This document shows positions 52,787 through 62,805 of a DNA stretch of 64,000 nt, piece after piece. The translations under genes and the position numbers were made by a program. Position 1 is the stretch's first letter. Every line of letters starts with the position of its first letter. This DNA comes from Desulfonispora thiosulfatigenes DSM 11270. Its GTDB lineage: Bacteria; Bacillota; Peptococcia; Peptococcales; Desulfonisporaceae. The notes under the pieces were generated by a model, which was not told the origin of the DNA, did not search any database, and saw nothing but the letters and a program-made list of their open reading frames with translations. Where the stretch lies: assembly GCF_900176035.1 (NCBI RefSeq), contig NZ_FWWT01000023.1, forward strand, positions 1 through 64,000, in the 5' to 3' direction.

Positions 52787-52815
52787 AAAAGAGACACAAA
52801 TTTATGTGTCTCTAA
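52787..52815 (-). terminator. Terminator between pdaB and spoVAC
   Basis: AGAGACACA/TGTGTCTCT hairpin followed by eight T on the minus strand; it isolates the spoVA unit from pdaB. Confidence 0.88.
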
Positions 52816-52909
52816 AATTAAACTCTACATTATCTTTTATTGCAATATTAAGTGAACTTAATAAAACATAAGAGGTCTTAAAAAAAAATCCCTTATAATA
52901 TAGAATTTT

Positions 52910-53695
52910 TTACTTATTTGATTTTTGTGCTCCTTGTATATCAACCGTATAATTATCCTTATAAATTAAATCTGACACAGGTATTATTTCATACCCTTCT
53001 TTAACAGCATACTCAATGATGTTCTCAAGAGCTGCTGCTGTAAAGGCACCATTATTATGAAATAATACAATAGCACCAGGATGAAGTTTTTTTGTTACTC
53101 TTTCTATTATATCATTTTCTGTCATATTATTTTTCCAATCTAATGAATCTATACTCCATTGAATAGGATAGTATCCAGCATTATTAATAATGCTTATTAC
53201 TTTATTATTATATTCACCAAATGGGGGTCTAAAAACCTTGGCCTCATATCCAGTTATTTCTTTAATTAAATTAGCATTGCCTTGTAATTCTTCTAAAACT
53301 TGATTTTCAGATAAATTATTTAAATGTGGATGAGTAACACTATGCATACCTATTTCATGACCCTTTTCTGCAATTGTTTTGGCTACATCTGGATAATCTT
53401 TTAACCAAATATTAGTTAAGAAAAATGTTGTTTTAATTTTATGTTTTTCTAGTGTTTCTAATAATTTTGGTGTAAACTCTGCCCCCCATGTTGCATCAAA
53501 ACTGATGGCAACCTTTTTCTCTTTTGTATCAACAAAATAAATTGGTTTTAAATCTTGATTTTGCACTAATACACCTATACTTTTATCTGCTGCTTTAAAA
53601 ATTCCCTGATGAAAAACTCCGATTGTACAAACAAGAATTATGGCTATTAAGGATATTTTAGCTAATTTTTTCCGTGATAAATTTATTAACTTCAA
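52910..53695 (-). CDS. pdaB: Sporulation polysaccharide deacetylase PdaB
   Basis: Membrane-anchored NodB-type polysaccharide deacetylase of the PdaB sporulation group, needed to keep spores stable. N-terminal membrane anchor (about 11-33), then the NodB domain: VAISFDATWGAEF (motif 1 with Asp), HSVTHPHL (motif 2 His pair), RPPFGEYN (motif 3), IQWSIDSLDW and the C-terminal LFHNN motif. The first motif reads FDATWG, as typical of PdaB rather than FDDG of vegetative enzymes. Upstream it shares TTTAAAGCATAA with spoVA. Confidence 0.9.
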   Translation of the reverse strand: MKLINLSRKKLAKISLIAIILVCTIGVFHQGIFKAADKSIGVLVQNQDLKPIYFVDTKEKKVAISFDATWGAEFTPKLLETLEKHKIKTTFFLTNIWLKDYPDVAKTIAEKGHEIGMHSVTHPHLNNLSENQVLEELQGNANLIKEITGYEAKVFRPPFGEYNNKVISIINNAGYYPIQWSIDSLDWKNNMTENDIIERVTKKLHPGAIVLFHNNGAFTAAALENIIEYAVKEGYEIIPVSDLIYKDNYTVDIQGAQKSNK

Positions 53696-53729
53696 TATAA
53701 TAGTACTCCCTTCCTTTATTATTTTTATT

Positions 53730-53745
53730 TAATACTTATGCTTTA
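53730..53745 (-). promoter_or_regulatory. Possible forespore -35 element of pdaB
   Basis: TTTAAAGCATAA at 53745-53734 repeats exactly a sequence upstream of spoVAC (52779-52768). A -10 is not clear (AATAATA follows 13 bases later). Confidence 0.35.
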
Positions 53746-53751
53746 AATATA

Positions 53752-53783
53752 AAAAAAGAAGGCATAATGCCTTCTTTTTTTAT
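53752..53783 (-). terminator. guaB terminator
   Basis: AGAAGGCATTATGCCTTCT hairpin with A- and T-runs, just after the guaB stop on the minus strand. Confidence 0.88.
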
Positions 53784-53786
53784 ATT

Positions 53787-55253
<1,467 letters not shown>

Positions 55254-55317
55254 TTAATTTTTAGATAAAATTATATCATATAGTTTTAATTGTGACATTA
55301 TTTTTTTATGTAATCAC

Positions 55318-55929
55318 CTATAAATTTTCAATGTGATTAATATCATTAAATACTACTAATGTACCTTTAGTATCGTTAAATTCAACAATTGTTATACCTG
55401 TATTACCTTGAATCATTTTTCTCACATTTTTGAGCTCAATATCCAAAAAATAAGATAAGATAGTAGCTATCGTAAGTCCATGTGAAACTACTACTACAGT
55501 TTTATTATTATGTTTTTCTAGAATCTCATTTATTTGGTTCACAGCTCGATTTTGTAAGTCTTTTATAGATTCTGCTTTGGGGATTTGGACACTTTCAGGA
55601 TCTTTAAACCACTTTTCTACTAGCTCAGGATATTCATTTTTAAGTTCCTCATAAGTTTTCCCTTCCCAAACTCCAAAATTAAATTCCCTAAGTCCTATAC
55701 TTGGACTTACTTTCAATTCCTGTTCTAATCCTATAATTTCAGCAGTTTTATATGCCCTTTGTAAATCACTTGCATATATTACATCTACTTTATCTTCTTT
55801 TAGTTTTTGTGCAACTAAATCTGCTTGCATAATACCTGTTTCATCTAAATGTATGTCTGTTTGTCCTTGATATTTTCTTTTAGCATTCCATAAAGTTTGC
55901 CCATGTCTAATAAAAATTATTTTAGTCAT
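55318..55929 (-). CDS. Histidine phosphatase family protein (phosphoglycerate mutase-like)
   Basis: Member of histidine phosphatase clade 1, 203 residues. The catalytic RHGQTLWN (about 8-15) provides the phosphorylated His; the other features are IYASDLQRAYKTAEI, GLREFNFGVWEG and VVVSHGLTIATIL with the second His. It resembles CobC, PhoE and GpmB-like enzymes; substrate not decidable. No cobalamin genes nearby. ATG after AGGTGG-like site. Confidence 0.9.
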   Translation of the reverse strand: MTKIIFIRHGQTLWNAKRKYQGQTDIHLDETGIMQADLVAQKLKEDKVDVIYASDLQRAYKTAEIIGLEQELKVSPSIGLREFNFGVWEGKTYEELKNEYPELVEKWFKDPESVQIPKAESIKDLQNRAVNQINEILEKHNNKTVVVVSHGLTIATILSYFLDIELKNVRKMIQGNTGITIVEFNDTKGTLVVFNDINHIENL

Positions 55930-56037
55930 AATCCACCTTCCTATTAAATTATATTGTATCAGTTATCCCCCAACTCTCAAAGGAAATAATCTATAATTAA
56001 TAATATTAATACTATTATAAAAATAAGCAATTACAAA

Positions 56038-56070
56038 CAAAAGGTGCCCTAGTATAAAGAGCACCTTTAA
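56038..56070 (-). terminator. Terminator after the coiled-coil gene
   Basis: AAAGGTGC/GCACCTTT hairpin with 13-base loop, ending in TTTTG on the minus strand; the stop codon lies in the stem. Confidence 0.65.
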
Positions 56071-56309
56071 TAACTTTTTTTGCGAGATTCTAATTCAAGA
56101 ATCCTTTTATTTTTATCCCATAACCAATAAACATATTTTAAATTATCTTTATGTAATTTTTTATTTTCACTTTCATACTTTATAGATAATAATCTTTTTT
56201 CTTTTTCAGTCTTTTCTAATAAATTCATTAATACTCTCCGACTTACTCTCAGATATTCAACTTGGTTTTCTAAATATTCTATTCTTTTCTTTAAATTTTC
56301 AACTTCCAT
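56067..56309 (-). CDS. Small coiled-coil protein, unknown
   Basis: An 80-residue, highly charged coiled coil (MEVENLKKRIEYLENQVEY and the heptad pattern through to ELESRKKSY). No family recognised, no membrane segment. ATG with AGGAGG upstream and a terminator downstream argue for a real gene. Possibly transcribed with the PHP gene upstream (59-bp gap). Confidence 0.6.
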   Translation of the reverse strand: MEVENLKKRIEYLENQVEYLRVSRRVLMNLLEKTEKEKRLLSIKYESENKKLHKDNLKYVYWLWDKNKRILELESRKKSY

Positions 56310-56368
56310 TTTTACTCAAACCTCCTAGCATCTTTTCTACTATTATATTCTAGGAAGTAAAAATATAA

Positions 56369-57190
56369 TCAAAAATTTGCCATTTTCAATTCTTCCACAT
56401 ATTTATAATCTAGTTTTATATTACCTAACATAAAACTAGCATCTTTATTTTTTCCATGCCAGTCTGATCCTCCAGTTAAAAGCAAATCATGCTTTTTTGC
56501 AATACTCGCATATTTTTTACTCATTTTTTTGGTATGATCAGGATGCCAAACTTCTATGCCCATTAATCCAAGGTTAACTAACTGTGGAATGATATCATCA
56601 TCATTCAAAATGCCCGGGTGAGCTATAATTGGTATACCCTGGGCTTTTAATATCAAATCTAAAGCCTCTTGAGGAGTGATTTTATATCTTTCTACATATG
56701 CAGGACATCCTGGTGATAGAAGCTGATTAAAGGCTTCTTTAACGCTTCTAATATAACCCTTCTCAACTAACAACCTCGCAATATGAGGTCTTCCTACTGA
56801 CCCATTTCCTGAAAGCTTAATAATTTCTTCATAATTAATTTTATAATTTAATTTATTTAATATAAATACTATTTTTTCCATTCTATCTCTGCGTGCAGAT
56901 TGCATTACTTTTAGTTTATTTTGTAAATTATAATTATTTTGGTTACAAAAATAACCTAAAATATGAATTTCTTTTTTATCCCAAACTGTGCTTATTTCTA
57001 TACCGGGTATAACTTCAATGCCCAATTTATCGCCAACACTAACTGCTTCTTCTATTCCATCAAAGGTATCGTGATCTGTTATAGATATTGCGCTAAAACC
57101 GATTTCTTTAGCCTTTTCTACAACATTAGTAGGAGAATACTGACCATCAGAAAATAAGGTATGTATATGCAAATCTGCAAATCTATTCAC
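56369..57190 (-). CDS. PHP-domain phosphoesterase (RNase AM/YciV-like)
   Basis: Metal-dependent PHP-domain hydrolase, 273 residues. Metal-site motifs: ADLHIHTLFSDGQ (residues 5-17), ISITDHDTFDG (36-46), GIEIST, HILGYF, PIIAHPG (about 190) and GGSDWHG (about 240). The group includes YciV/RNase AM, which removes nucleotides from 5' RNA ends or dephosphorylates 3',5'-nucleotides. The start is GTG, overlapping the TAG stop of the dipeptidase gene by one base (TAGTG), implying coupled translation. Confidence 0.88.
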   Translation of the reverse strand: MNRFADLHIHTLFSDGQYSPTNVVEKAKEIGFSAISITDHDTFDGIEEAVSVGDKLGIEVIPGIEISTVWDKKEIHILGYFCNQNNYNLQNKLKVMQSARRDRMEKIVFILNKLNYKINYEEIIKLSGNGSVGRPHIARLLVEKGYIRSVKEAFNQLLSPGCPAYVERYKITPQEALDLILKAQGIPIIAHPGILNDDDIIPQLVNLGLMGIEVWHPDHTKKMSKKYASIAKKHDLLLTGGSDWHGKNKDASFMLGNIKLDYKYVEELKMANF

Positions 57191-58137
57191 TATTTCAACA
57201 CCTGCTTTAATATCCTTAGAAAGTTATTACCCATAATATTACCAATTTCCCGTGAAGTAAAACCTTCTCTTTCTAAGGCTACGATTAAATTAGGTACCTT
57301 AGTAACATCTTCTAGTCCTTTAGGAGTACAATCTATCCCATCAAAATCAGATCCTAATCCTACGTGCTCAGTACCCATTATTTCTGAAGCATGAACAATA
57401 TGCTTTATAACATCATTAATATCAGCATTATGTGGATTTTTATTTAAAAAATCTGGGCAATAATTAATCCCTATTACACCACCATTTTTAGCTAGTGCCT
57501 TTAATTGCTTATCTGATAGATTTCGATGATGTTCAGTTAATGAACGACAACAAGAATGCGACGCTACTATAGGAAACTGCGAAGTTTCAATAACATCCCA
57601 AAATCCATTCACTGCTAAATGGGATACATCGATTAACATGCCTAATTTATTCATTTCACTTACAACACTTCTACCAAAAGAAGACAATCCTTGACCATTT
57701 GGTTCTTCATATGCTCCATCAGCGATTTCATTCCGCTGATTCCAGGTTAATGTAAGGCTACGTACCCCTAATTCATATAAACAACGTAATACTTCAATTT
57801 TACCAGCTAAGGCCTCTCCTCCTTCGATAGCTAGAATTATTTTTAACTCATCATTACTAAAATTATTTAAATCATTTTTATCTTTAACTAGTTTTACATA
57901 ATCTAAATCTTTAATTTCTGTTTTAAGTATATCTATTAATTCTAAAGTTCTAATTACAGAATTATAAGGTTTGTAATGATCCTCTATATATAACGCCATA
58001 AATTGAACGCCTACCCCACTTTTTAAGAGACGTGGGAAATCAAGATGACCTTCTTTTGAGTTAATTCTCAAATCTCTGTTTTTATTTACTTTTTCCAAAA
58101 TTGAATCACAATGTCCATCTACAATCAAATAATGCAT
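57190..58137 (-). CDS. Membrane dipeptidase (peptidase M19)
   Basis: Renal-dipeptidase-like zinc enzyme, 315 residues. Zinc ligands: DGHCDSILE (His9, Asp11), AIEGGEAL (Glu), ASHSCCRSLTEHHRN (two His) and GLGSDFDGID. Bacterial M19 enzymes cleave dipeptides including L-D forms, perhaps from cell-wall turnover. It leads an operon with the PHP gene. The protein has no signal peptide, so it is cytoplasmic despite the family name. Confidence 0.9.
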   Translation of the reverse strand: MHYLIVDGHCDSILEKVNKNRDLRINSKEGHLDFPRLLKSGVGVQFMALYIEDHYKPYNSVIRTLELIDILKTEIKDLDYVKLVKDKNDLNNFSNDELKIILAIEGGEALAGKIEVLRCLYELGVRSLTLTWNQRNEIADGAYEEPNGQGLSSFGRSVVSEMNKLGMLIDVSHLAVNGFWDVIETSQFPIVASHSCCRSLTEHHRNLSDKQLKALAKNGGVIGINYCPDFLNKNPHNADINDVIKHIVHASEIMGTEHVGLGSDFDGIDCTPKGLEDVTKVPNLIVALEREGFTSREIGNIMGNNFLRILKQVLK

Positions 58138-58176
58138 TTAAAGTCTCCTTATGTTTATTTGTTTTTATAAAATTAA

Positions 58177-58210
58177 AACCTGTTTACTCTAATATAGAAT
58201 AAACAGGTAA
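58177..58210 (-). terminator. spoVS terminator
   Basis: ACCTGTTTATTCT/AGAGTAAACAGGT stem followed by T-rich sequence on the minus strand. Confidence 0.85.
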
Positions 58211-58216
58211 AAACTT

Positions 58217-58477
58217 TTACCTTGGTGAAACAATTAATTTAATAGCCGTTCTTTCTTCACCGTCAATAATGATATCAGTAAATGCTGGTATACAAACTAA
58301 ATCAATACCACTAGGAGCAACAAAACCTCTAGAAATAGCGACAGCCTTTACCGCTTGGTTTAGAGCACCTGCGCCAATTGCTTGTATTTCTGCACAACCT
58401 TTTTCGCGAATTACCCCTGCAAGAGCGCCTGCAACAGAATTTGGACTAGACTTTGCTGAAACTTTCAAAACTTCCAT
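58217..58477 (-). CDS. spoVS: Stage V sporulation protein S
   Basis: Alba-fold-like nucleic-acid-binding regulator of sporulation, 86 residues. Nearly canonical: MEVLKVSAKSSPNSVAGALA, REKGCAEIQAIGAGALNQAVKA and IDLVCIPAFTDI. Found in the conserved rny-ymdB-spoVS order. It has its own sigma-H promoter and terminator. Confidence 0.98.
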   Translation of the reverse strand: MEVLKVSAKSSPNSVAGALAGVIREKGCAEIQAIGAGALNQAVKAVAISRGFVAPSGIDLVCIPAFTDIIIDGEERTAIKLIVSPR

Positions 58478-58538
58478 TTGATTGTTACCTCCTCATATTG
58501 TAAATGGTAATTAAAAGAAATATTATCAATATTTATAT

Positions 58539-58566
58539 ATTCTACACTTTTCAAAATAATTCCTCT
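58539..58566 (-). promoter_or_regulatory. Sigma-H promoter of spoVS
   Basis: AGAGGAATT (58566-58558), 12 bases, GTAGAAT (58545-58539) on the minus strand matches the sigma-H consensus RnAGGAwww-N12-RnnGAAT at every defined position. spoVS is sigma-H-controlled in Bacillus. Confidence 0.75.
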
Positions 58567-58598
58567 TTTATATTTTTAAAATTATGAATACTTAGCCT

Positions 58599-59381
58599 TT
58601 ATAAATTTTTTTGTATTCTTTCGATTGATTTTGCTTTGCCAGTTAAAGGATCTATGGTGAGTACTACACCATTTAGTTGACCTTTCCCATTTGCCATTTC
58701 AAAACGCACTGGCATTTGTGTAAGAAACTTTTGTATTGCTAAATCTCTTTTTACTCCTAACACAGAATTTCTAGGCCCAGTCATCCCTACATCTGTAATA
58801 TATGCACTACCATCTGGAAGTATTCTTTCATCAGCAGTTTGAATATGTGTATGAGTACCTAAAACTCCTGAAACCTTACCATCTAGATACCATCCCATTG
58901 CTACTTTTTCTGATGTTGCCTCAGCATGAAAATCAACAATTATGATCTGTGTTTCTTTTTTAATTTCATTAATTATATTATCTATTATTAAAAATGGAGA
59001 TATTAATGGCTGCAAGTATATTGAACCTAATAAATTAATAACTCCTACTTTGATATTGTTTTCAATTTCATAAATTACATAACTATTACCCGGTGTTCCT
59101 TCAGGAAAATTTGCAGGTCTAATTAGTGTTCTTTCGTATTCAATAAAATCCAATATTTCCTTCTTATCCCATACATGATTACCCATTGTTATGATGTTTA
59201 TATTATAATTATATAATTCCTGAAGTATTTCATAAGTTATGCCTTTACCCCCTGCTGCATTTTCACCGTTTGCTAACACTAAATCTAAATTATATTCCTT
59301 ATATAACGATGGTAGTACATCCCTTACCGCATTCCTACCAACATTGCCTACAATATCTCCGATCATTAGTATATTAAGCAT
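58599..59381 (-). CDS. ymdB: YmdB-family metallophosphoesterase
   Basis: TIGR00282-type phosphodiesterase acting on 2',3'-cyclic nucleotides, 260 residues. Metal motifs: MIGDIVGNVGRNAV, LANGENAAGGKGI, TMGNHVWDKKE (about 65-75), DFHAEATSEKVA and GTHTHIQTADERILP (about 172-186). In Bacillus, YmdB affects RNA turnover, biofilm and late adaptive gene expression. It lies between rny and spoVS; a terminator separates it from rny. Confidence 0.95.
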   Translation of the reverse strand: MLNILMIGDIVGNVGRNAVRDVLPSLYKEYNLDLVLANGENAAGGKGITYEILQELYNYNINIITMGNHVWDKKEILDFIEYERTLIRPANFPEGTPGNSYVIYEIENNIKVGVINLLGSIYLQPLISPFLIIDNIINEIKKETQIIIVDFHAEATSEKVAMGWYLDGKVSGVLGTHTHIQTADERILPDGSAYITDVGMTGPRNSVLGVKRDLAIQKFLTQMPVRFEMANGKGQLNGVVLTIDPLTGKAKSIERIQKNL

Positions 59382-59412
59382 ATAGCCTCCTAATTTAAGT
59401 TTTTATGTTGTA

Positions 59413-59440
59413 AAAGCGACCTAAAAAGGTCGCTTTATTT
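59413..59440 (-). terminator. rny terminator
   Basis: AAAGCGACCTTTTTAGGTCGCTTT hairpin followed by short T-run on the minus strand, just after the rny stop. Confidence 0.85.
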
Positions 59441-59446
59441 TCAATA

Positions 59447-60979
59447 CTATTTTGCATACTCTACAGATCTAGTTTCTCTAATCACAACTACTTTTATTTG
59501 ACCTGGATATTCTAATTCACTTTCAACTCGTTTTACAATATCTCTTGATAGATTTACAGCTGCTGCATCATCAAGTTTTTCAGGTTTAATAATAATTCTA
59601 ACTTCTCTACCTGCTTGAATAGCAAAAGATTTTTCTACACCATCATAGGAGTTAGCTATTTCTTCAAGTTTTTGTAATCGTTTTAAGTATGATTCTAACG
59701 TTTCTCTTCTTGCTCCTGGCCGAGCTGCCGAGATCGCATCAGCTGCAGCAACTAAGGCTGCTTCTACAGTCATCATCTCCACATCACCATGATGAGCTTC
59801 TATTGCATTTACTACTTCTTTATTTTCACGATACTTTTTCGCAAGGTCTGCCCCAATAGTAACATGAGGACCTTCAACTTCGTGGTCAACAGCTTTACCT
59901 ATATCATGTAATAATCCAGCTCTTTTAGCTAGACGAATGTCTACTTCAAGCTCAGATGCTAATATTCCAGCTAAATTCGATACTTCAATTGAATGATTTA
60001 AAACATTTTGACCATAACTTGTCCTATATTTTAATCTTCCTAAAAGTTTAATAATTTCAGGGTGTAAACCATGTACACCAGTTTCAAATGTAGCTTGTTC
60101 TCCTTCTTCTCGTATAATATTATCTACTTCTTTTTGAGCCTTATTTACCATTTCTTCAATACGAGCAGGATGTATACGTCCATCGAGAATAAGTTTTTCT
60201 AAAGCTATTCGTGCTACTTCTCTTCTGATAGGATCAAAGCCTGATAAAATAACAGCTTCAGGAGTATCATCAATTATTAAATCAATACCCGTTAGAGTTT
60301 CTAAAGTACGGATATTTCTTCCTTCCCTACCAATTATTCTACCCTTCATTTCATCATTTGGTAGAGCAACAACTGAAACAGTTGTTTCTGCCACATGATC
60401 AGCTGCACATCTTTGAATTGCTAAGGCAATAATTTCTTTTGCTTTCTTCTCTCCATCTTCCTTAGCTTGAGTTTCCATTTCTTTAATCATCATAGCTGTT
60501 TCATGCTTGATTTCATCTTCAACCTTTTTTAGCAATATTTCTCTAGCTTCATCAAAAGTTAAATTTGCTACTCTTTCAAGTTCAGACATTTGTTTTTCAT
60601 ATAGCTCTGTAATCTCAGCTTTTAGTCTTTCAATGCCTGATTCTTTACGATGTAAATTTTCTTCTTTCTTTTCTATACCTTCAAATTTACGATCTAAAGA
60701 TTCTTCTTTTTGAATTAATCTTCTCTCTGATCTTTGTAATTCATTACGTCTATCCCTGATTTCTCGATCAGCTTCAGATCTAAGTTTATGCACTTCATCC
60801 TTAGCTTCTAGAGTAGCTTCTTTGATATTTGCTTCTGCGTCCTTTTTTGAATCTTTTATAATTCTTTCTGCTTCTTCTTCAGCAGATTTGATTTTTGATT
60901 CAGCTAACTTTTTTCTAGCAAAATATCCTACAAGAAAACTAATTGGTATCAAAGATATCAATATTATTTCTAACAACAA
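59447..60979 (-). CDS. rny: Ribonuclease Y
   Basis: Membrane-anchored endoribonuclease that starts bulk mRNA decay. N-terminal membrane segment (about 3-22), a long charged coiled coil (to about 190), a KH domain with [19 protein letters not shown] (about 210-230), and an HD domain with [15 protein letters not shown] (about 355). 510 residues are near the usual 520. I set the start at TTG (60977-60979), seven bases after GGAGG; the AGGTG at that point gives another GTG option overlapping the site. The leader before it holds a structured RNA and terminator. Confidence 0.97.
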   Translation of the reverse strand: MLLEIILISLIPISFLVGYFARKKLAESKIKSAEEEAERIIKDSKKDAEANIKEATLEAKDEVHKLRSEADREIRDRRNELQRSERRLIQKEESLDRKFEGIEKKEENLHRKESGIERLKAEITELYEKQMSELERVANLTFDEAREILLKKVEDEIKHETAMMIKEMETQAKEDGEKKAKEIIALAIQRCAADHVAETTVSVVALPNDEMKGRIIGREGRNIRTLETLTGIDLIIDDTPEAVILSGFDPIRREVARIALEKLILDGRIHPARIEEMVNKAQKEVDNIIREEGEQATFETGVHGLHPEIIKLLGRLKYRTSYGQNVLNHSIEVSNLAGILASELEVDIRLAKRAGLLHDIGKAVDHEVEGPHVTIGADLAKKYRENKEVVNAIEAHHGDVEMMTVEAALVAAADAISAARPGARRETLESYLKRLQKLEEIANSYDGVEKSFAIQAGREVRIIIKPEKLDDAAAVNLSRDIVKRVESELEYPGQIKVVVIRETRSVEYAK

Positions 60980-61023
60980 AAAACTCACCTCCCCAACTCT
61001 TAATACTATAAATATAAGAAAAA

Positions 61024-61050
61024 AATAAAAACCGAGTAGAAACTCGGTCT
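61024..61050 (-). terminator. Terminator at the 3' end of the recX-rny RNA
   Basis: AAGACCGAGTTTCTACTCGGTTTTT: eight-pair GC-containing stem plus T-run on the minus strand. Confidence 0.8.
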
Positions 61051-61234
61051 TTATAGAAATTACACCACTGAATGGTTTTAAAAACGGGTACGTTAAAAAT
61101 TCTAACAAAATAAATTTGTCAGATACTGTAGATAGATAAATTTATTAAAAAATAATATTACATTCTACAATAACTTGAAAATTTATATATAAACCCTTAA
61201 CCATGGGGCAATCTCTATAAAATCAGTTTCTCTC
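61024..61234 (-). ncRNA. Structured RNA between recX and rny: small RNA or attenuator leader
   Basis: From a perfect promoter the RNA runs ~210 nt to a terminator (CCGAGTTTCTACTCGG plus T-run, 61047-61024). Pairings seen: UUUAUAGAGAUU (61221-61210) with AAUUUCUAUAAA (61061-61050), one G-U; AUGGUU (61204-61199) with AACCAU; GGGU (61196-61193) with ACCC (61088-61085); hairpins GUAGA/UCUAC (61168-61128) and CUgACAAA/UUUGUuAG (61122-61102). No ORF over 25 codons with a ribosome site. rny follows only 45 bases after the terminator with no good promoter between. Confidence 0.6.
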
Positions 61235-61240
61235 GATTTT

Positions 61241-61269
61241 ATTTTAATATTTATCGCTAATAATGTCAA
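61241..61269 (-). promoter_or_regulatory. Promoter of the recX-rny intergenic RNA
   Basis: TTGACA (61264-61269), 17-base spacer, TAAAAT (61241-61246), starting about 61234. It lies just after the recX stop. Confidence 0.85.
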
Positions 61270-61285
61270 GAAATATTGGAAATTA

Positions 61286-61750
61286 TTAGTATGAGGGGTT
61301 TATTTCATTAATTACACTATTTATAATAGAATAACTAAAGCCCCTCCTGTACATAAAATCACTCAATTTCTTGTTTTTTTTAAATTCATCATCTGATTCT
61401 AGTTTTAAAGATTTGTTTTTTGCAAGCTCTAAGGCTAACTCATATTCTAATTCATTTGGTAAATGTTCCTCGAGACAAATTTCAATTACTTCTTTCTTTA
61501 CTCCTTTTTGGAGTAAATCATAATAAATTCTAGTTTTACCCATAGGTTTTAAATTAATTCTATCTTTAATCCAAAGCTCACAGAATTTTTCATCATTTAA
61601 ATAAGATAAATTAAGTAGGTAATTAATAACTTCTTGAATTATATCCATATCTGCTTTTTTCTTCATTAAGTAAGTCTCTAATTCTTTAATAGTACGTGGT
61701 CTATAAGATAAATACTTTAAAGCTAGACTTTGGGCTTTACTAAGCTCCAT
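61286..61750 (-). CDS. recX: Regulatory protein RecX
   Basis: RecA modulator built of three-helix repeats, 154 residues. Family features: [34 protein letters not shown] and [12 protein letters not shown]; last helix [16 protein letters not shown]. It overlaps the end of recA by 11 bases, so it is co-translated with recA. The genes lie in the conserved cinA-recA-recX order. Confidence 0.92.
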   Translation of the reverse strand: MELSKAQSLALKYLSYRPRTIKELETYLMKKKADMDIIQEVINYLLNLSYLNDEKFCELWIKDRINLKPMGKTRIYYDLLQKGVKKEVIEICLEEHLPNELEYELALELAKNKSLKLESDDEFKKNKKLSDFMYRRGFSYSIINSVINEINPSY

Positions 61751-62771
61751 TTTCTACTACTTCTATCTTCTTTTCTTTACTAATTGGAAGATTGTAATGT
61801 TCTTTAATTTTTATTTCTATTTCCCTACATTTATCAGGATTTTGTTTTAGATATTCTTTCGCATTTTCCCTACCTTGACCTAATCTGTCGCCATTATAGG
61901 AATACCAAGCCCCACTTTTATTTATAATATCAATATCTGCTGCAGCGTCCAGAATACTTCCTTCCTTTGAAATTCCCAAACCGTACATTATATCAAACTC
62001 TGCTTGTTTAAAAGGTGGAGCAACTTTGTTTTTAACAACCTTTACTTTAGTCCTATTACCTACCATATCCGTTCCTTGTTTTAAAGTTTCTGATCTTCTA
62101 ACTTCTAGTCGCACTGATGAGTAAAACTTTAATGCACGTCCTCCAGGAGTAATTTCAGGATTACCAAACATTACTCCAACCTTTTCTCTAATTTGATTTA
62201 TGAAAATAACACTAGTTCTAGATTTACTTATAGAACCTGTTAATTTTCTTAAGGCTTGGGACATTAAACGTGCTTGTAATCCAACGTGTGAATCGCCCAT
62301 TTCTCCTTCAATCTCAGCTTTTGGTACTAAAGCTGCAACTGAGTCAACAACTACCACATCAATTGCACCACTTCTAACTAGTGCTTCACAAATCTCTAGT
62401 GCCTGCTCTCCCGTATCAGGTTGTGATACAAATAGATTATCTATATCTACACCTAAATTTTTAGCATAAAGAGGGTCTAAGGCGTGTTCGACGTCAATAA
62501 AAGCTGCATCTCCCCCAGCTTTTTGTGCTTCAGCTATAATATGTAATGCAACTGTTGTTTTTCCCGATGATTCTGGTCCGTATATTTCTACAATTCTACC
62601 TCTAGGTACTCCTCCTAATCCTAAAGCTAAATCCAAAGAAATATCTCCTGTTGGGATAACCTCGATATTTAAAACTGCTCCTTTATCACCTAACTTCATT
62701 ACTGCACCTTTACCAAACTGTTTTTCTATACCACTAAGTGCCATTTCCAGTGCCTTTTGTTTATCGTTCAT
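61740..62771 (-). CDS. recA: Recombinase RecA
   Basis: DNA strand-exchange protein and LexA coprotease. Walker [10 protein letters not shown] (about 65-73), L1/L2 loops around [15 protein letters not shown] and [24 protein letters not shown], all intact. 343 residues, normal. It follows cinA by 34 bases, with a good AGGAG site. A LexA box was not seen in the 34-base gap, so regulation probably lies ahead of cinA, outside the window. Confidence 0.98.
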   Translation of the reverse strand: MNDKQKALEMALSGIEKQFGKGAVMKLGDKGAVLNIEVIPTGDISLDLALGLGGVPRGRIVEIYGPESSGKTTVALHIIAEAQKAGGDAAFIDVEHALDPLYAKNLGVDIDNLFVSQPDTGEQALEICEALVRSGAIDVVVVDSVAALVPKAEIEGEMGDSHVGLQARLMSQALRKLTGSISKSRTSVIFINQIREKVGVMFGNPEITPGGRALKFYSSVRLEVRRSETLKQGTDMVGNRTKVKVVKNKVAPPFKQAEFDIMYGLGISKEGSILDAAADIDIINKSGAWYSYNGDRLGQGRENAKEYLKQNPDKCREIEIKIKEHYNLPISKEKKIEVVENGA

Positions 62772-62805
62772 TTTTATACTCTCCTTTAACTTTCTAAAAC
62801 ATATA

